DNA of 64,000 nt, from contig OY821740.1 of NCBI GenBank assembly GCA_963682055.1, positions 16,764,814 to 16,828,813 of the forward strand, given 5' to 3'. Both the position numbers and the translations under genes were made by a program. This stretch comes from Primula veris (Eukaryota; Streptophyta; Magnoliopsida; Ericales; Primulaceae). Under the pieces are notes generated by a model that had not been told where the DNA came from, searched no databases, and worked only from the letters and a program-made list of their open reading frames with translations. This document shows, one piece after another, positions 59,840 through 64,000 of the stretch. Each line of letters begins with the position of its first letter. Position 1 is the stretch's first letter.

Positions 59840-62800
59840 TCATTCATTAGACAGTTGAAGTATGCCACGCATCTGAAGGTACGGATTCTCCAATAGCTTT
59901 TCATTGTTACTCTGTGCAGTAAAAATACCATTTGAAAACTCATTACCAGAATTTAATTAAAAAAATCATCACTCTTATTAAAAAAAAATACCACATTTCT
60001 TCAATAGTTCAAAGATTTCACCTGCTGAGCTTTGAAAACAAGACTCTGAAGCATCCGTTGGTAACTTTCAGGTTTCTCTGTCATCATTCTCTGTGAAACA
60101 CAAACTTTACATTATCTTCTGCTAGCATTTAAATTTTAAAAAATTCCAAAAAATCCTGGAAAGAAAAATTACTTTCAGAAGAAACATTGAGGAGTAATAT
60201 GCCACCCTTGAGTCAGTATCGTCTAATAGCTCCCTACAAAAGCCAAAAGTGACATGATGGTTCAGATCTTCATGCAAACAAAAGATGAATATAAGGATAC
60301 AGTCAAGGTGCTAGTCGTCGACTGTGCTTTCATGGTGACCCTTAGCTAGCACAGACACCCCGTCATAAAAAAACAAATAAATGTATCATGTATACCAAAT
60401 ATCATGTGTGCTGTGTGCACCAAACTAACAGCTTCTAACGATTTGTACCCGTACGAATAAACTTTCATGATTTAGACATCAATCTAGAGAAAACCCAACA
60501 ATTACTACACCAACCTATCAAAAATCACGAGTGCAAATTTTAAAATAAACAGATTTACCAAGTGATCGATTTTTTGTGGCTGGTGCTTTGTGCACCGGTG
60601 TACCAAGTGATTAATTTTACTGCCGGTGTGTTAATCGTTCGATTTGGTTGTAGATTGGTGACTAAATTGTCATATTTATAATAGTATAATGTACTACTCC
60701 CTCCTTCCCGTATTAATAGGCTTGTTTGACTCTCCACAAAGATTAATATAATTTAGTTGAGAAGTGGTTAAAACAACAAATGCATCAATCATTTTCCTAA
60801 TATTGCCTCCATCGAAGATATGCAGCAGTTTTATATTGATTAAATTGACATAAAATGAGGATAGACAAGTAGAAGTTATGTTCTAGTTTATTTTTAATAT
60901 GAAAGGCCTATAATTTGGGACACAAACCTAACCTAGCTTTTAGGGACTTTGGGAATCATCGTTAATAACTACTGGTTGTTTTACTCGGTTGATTTTGTCC
61001 CTATATAATATATAAGTTAAAAAAATTGGAACTTGCCTGAAAAACTCCTCTCCGCCAACTTCCAAGAAAGCAGCGGGATCAGCAGTACATTTACCAATTA
61101 AAAGTAACAAAAGCGTAGCACGTATATCAGATGCTGCACCAGGTAAATTTCCTCTCCCTTTACTACCAACAGAGACACCCAAGGCAATATTATCAGTTGC
61201 TGCACCAGCTAATTGAATTAAAGGCCAATAAAGCAAAGCCGCAGGTACACGTGCCACTAATCGCATGGGAACAATTGCCTGACCATGAAGAAGAAGTGCA
61301 GCCATAGATGCAGTTTCGCATATTGGTGAGTCATTTATGTGACCAAATCCGGTTTTTATGTCGTCCATAGTGTCCTCATAGGATAAGCTTTCTTGTTGAG
61401 GGTAACTGTCTCTCTCTCTAGTTTCAGTGTCTTTATTTTCAGCCATTGTATCTGGGAATTGCATAGCAGAGGCGGGAGGAACTTTTAAACATAATTGAGA
61501 AAAGAGAATATCGCACATCTGTTTTTGAAGAAACAAAATAGTTAAGAGTTGGAGAAAAATTAAGTTCAAGAAAAAGCTTCACAGCAAATATATGACAGAA
61601 TTATGCCTTTTCAATAATACAGTATAAGAAAAAAATAACTGGCATCTAGGAGTGACCTTGTTTGGTTGCATCTTATAACTTGTAGTTACAAAAGTAACAA
61701 GTACTTATTATTGGAGGTGAAAAAATATAACTCTTCTTAGTATTATTAGAATTGATTCGTTGAATATCTAAAAGTGCACCTTATTTTTACTGAAAACAGT
61801 GAAAAAATAGTAAGTTAAACAGCTTAAATTTGACGAAAGTTGCTTTTTCAGAAAAAATGTATCAAAACCCTTACTTTTTCAGAAAAATGTATCAAAACCC
61901 TTACTTTTTCATAGTAAACATTTTTAAGTAAAAAAAGGTAAAAATAAAATAAAATGCGTATCCAAAGTCCTAATACACGGTCACCTGTAAAAAATAAAGT
62001 TCCTACTTAAATAAGCCTACAGTATTAAGGCGTAAATATATAAAAATTAGAATATATGAAAAGTATTTTTAAATTGTTCAAAGTAGCCTTTTTTTTTCTT
62101 AGAAAAACTTGTTAGATATTCTATAAGCTAAAACCCCCTACTGTAGAAAAATAAAAAGGCTTCAAATTTTACCTTCAAAATGTTGATCCGATCAGTTTCA
62201 TTTATCTGAGCAACCAATGACAGCGCACCACTCATTATGTCTATTACTGCATTAGCCTTCTCAAGACGACTATGTTCTTGTATATGTTCATTTTCATCCA
62301 ATAAAAATTTACACCGCATTAGAAGCCTCTCGAGAACAAATAAGAAACCCCACCTTATGATCGTATTTTTGGACTTTAAAAGACCACACATGAGCCAAAT
62401 TGGTAAAGGAACAACCGAATCAGCTATATAATCATTAACACCAGCAAGTACAATTTTTTGCTGCAAGTTTCTGATATTCAACCACATACTTTCGTCCCTC
62501 TCGTCGCTAATTTCTGCTATTAATAAATCTCCTAGCCATACATAACCATTTTGGCGACAAATAAGTCGTTCTGAGTGAAGAAGAGAATGTAAAGTAGCCC
62601 ATGAGTGCTTCACTTTCTTACTAGTACTCAGTCTCATTTCTCCATCATCTATGTTTTTCATTATGTTGTAAGATTTAGTCATCTGTATCATTTGTGTGAA
62701 TTCCTTATCCAAGTGAGTAAATGAGCTTATAAATGCATCTAGTTTCTCCGTGATTTTCTCCAAGAGCTTCAGAAATATCACAGATTTCAGGCATCAACAA

Positions 62801-63719
62801 ACAGAAAATCCTAAAAGACTAAAGAAATCTCTATCTCCCCATATGTGCATTCAAACAGTTTAAAAAAGGGGGGAAACAATTTAGACTGTGTATTTGCAGA
62901 ACCACAATATGCAACAAAGTGTTTTCAAAGTTGAGTCATGGGTTGTTTAGTTGCAGATTCAAAGCTCCAGTTTATCAGGCTTCTTTTTGCTTTTAAGCAA
63001 AACATAATCCGCGTGACAAGCTTCTTTGGGTTTTTCTTGGAAAAAGAAATTCAAGCCTATTTATTTAATATCTGAATTTTACGCATCCTTTAATAAAATT
63101 CCTATTTTCTGGCTTAAAGAATATGATTTCCCCCCCTTTTGTTAAATACTGACTATTGATTTATTTTCATTAAATCTGACTTTTTCGGCTATTTTAAGAT
63201 TACAATCTGGCTTTTTTGGCGTTTATTGTAAGCATCGAAATTTATTTTCACTATTTTTTTAAATCTAAAATTGCAACTAAAAAGGCATCAATAGACTTGC
63301 AAGCATTCTGAAATAGCTGGGCCTTTTCAAGGTGTCAAGAAAATCTAGTTTTTTTTGCTTAAAAGCTGCAATCAAACAACCCCTCTTTAAGATCTTCCAG
63401 AACATCATTTGGCAATTACAAACATATATATTGGTAATTTTACCATATTTAGCCTCTCGCTGTTGGGATAGGTAGCCAATGCATCAGCAATGGATCTTTT
63501 CAAGAGCTGTCCAATTCCTTCAACACCGAGTTTGACAGAAATAAAGAAAGCTTCAGGGGCATCTGCAACCATAAGGAGAGTAGCAATCGGCTGTATCTCA
63601 GCATCACTATATTCCGATACTCCATTAGCAGTACAAGTCTCGTTTATTAAATGCAAAACATAGTCGAATAACACCACATATAAGTTTCTCCGTTCTTCTC
63701 TTGAGTTCGAGAGCACCAA
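59840..63719 (-). CDS. Alpha-solenoid-like protein, 3' part of gene
   Basis: Six coding exons in frame, minus strand: 63719-63444, 62766-62173, 61518-61037, 60233-60173, 60090-60022, 59911-59840 (stop TGA). They give 517 residues; earlier exons lie beyond the window, since the first exon seen starts after an acceptor. The intron after 61037 uses a GC donor ('ttcag/gcaagt'); its acceptor 'tttgtag' at 60234 keeps frame. The protein is Leu/Ile-rich and helical, with stretches such as IWLMCGLLKSKNTIIRWGFL, ATDNIALGVSVGSKGRGNLP and EEFFRELLDDTDSRVAYYSS, and ends LQMRGILQLSNE. It resembles conserved plant proteins annotated only as ARM-repeat-like. I do not recognise a precise function. The intron at 62767-63443 contains a MITE. 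Confidence 0.82.
61654..61990. mobile_element. Possible MITE remnant in another intron
   Basis: Begins 'cttgtttggttgcatctt', the same family of end as the MITEs at 54101 and 62940, and runs to 'tatccaaagtcc'. A 28-base direct repeat ('atgtatcaaaacccttactt') occurs at 61857-61915. The right inverted repeat is poor. Confidence 0.35.
62940..63383. mobile_element. MITE in intron of the solenoid gene
   Basis: GGGTTGTTTAGTTGCAG at the left and the complement of the right end GGGTTGTTTGATTGCAGC are inverted repeats. About 444 bases, no coding, hAT-MITE-like ends. No clear target duplication. Confidence 0.65.
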
Positions 63720-63789
63720 CTACGATAGGAAAACAAAACATCATATACAACGTATATATCTAGACATTTTTCGGTTTGGAAGAGTTGTG

Positions 63790-64000
63790 TGGATTACAGT
63801 TAAGATCCCCATGTCTGTAACGAATTTTTTATTTGGTCCCCATAGTTTTGGTTGCAATGCCTACTGGTCCTCATGTTTCAAATATGCTGCATAAAGAGTT
63901 TCAAATCCACCAATTTTGGCCAGATGATTTCAGCGAGTTACGCCCGAGGTCATGGTCCGTTTTTATATGGACAAGTAGTGTCACACATGGGGACCACTTG
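63790..64000. mobile_element. Repeat element, cut by the window edge
   Basis: 'gatccccatgtctgtaac' at 63805 and 'cacacatggggaccacttg' at the edge are inverted. The inside has 'tttggtccccatagttttgg', related to the last OGDH intron (32600-32660). Confidence 0.4.

Overview
This is plant nuclear DNA from a eudicot. The evidence is multi-exon genes with GT-AG introns, a 139-residue plant-type actin-depolymerizing factor (ADF), a mitochondrial 2-oxoglutarate dehydrogenase E1 with plant-like exon structure, Ty3/gypsy (Tat-like) and TRIM retroelements, many MITEs and a plastid-DNA insertion. I cannot name the species. The intergenic DNA is very AT-rich and built mostly from decayed repeats.

Layout. 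1-8030: non-genic repeat DNA. It has two copies of a noncoding element built on a degenerate minisatellite (recurring word 'tgtatgcactttt'), and a 1464-bp PIF/Harbinger-like element (3971-5434, TSD TAA) that split a tRNA-like sequence. 10080-12471, with a possible leader exon near 16405 (minus strand): a decayed, intron-bearing OGDH E1 pseudogene that lost exons 3-7 and part of exon 1. 17909-18493: a textbook TRIM with a perfect TTTCA target duplication. 19600-20700: a decayed, C-rich coding-like remnant. 23542-24064: a TIR element. 24250-33450 (plus): the intact OGDH E1 gene, 8 coding exons, 1021 codons. 33880-34640: a second, inverted and truncated copy of the 3971-5434 element, joined directly to a truncated 5' LTR.

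34653-50354: a Tat-like gypsy element of about 15.7 kb. It keeps gag and integrase, but protease, reverse transcriptase and RNase H are deleted. A 37/48-bp tandem array follows. Then come about 8.5 kb of antisense coding sequence: one probable multi-exon antisense gene (Transposase_28-like N-terminus plus coiled coils) and five small antisense coiled-coil ORFs, two of them paralogues. A 2.2-kb insertion with a poly(A)-like end and 183-bp tandem repeats sits inside this array. The two LTRs differ at only 5 of 357 aligned positions, so the insertion is young although most of its ORFs are broken. This antisense array is the most interesting object in the window.

50355-53700: noncoding, with a 97-bp tandem duplication, a 145-bp MITE and a plastid 23S rRNA fragment (NUPT). 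53838-56654 (plus): the intact ADF gene, whose first coding exon is only the ATG. 59840-63719 (minus): the 3' six coding exons of an alpha-solenoid-like gene that continues beyond the right edge; one intron is of the GC-AG type. The three cellular genes (carbon metabolism, actin turnover, unknown) are not functionally linked; they are islands in repeat DNA.
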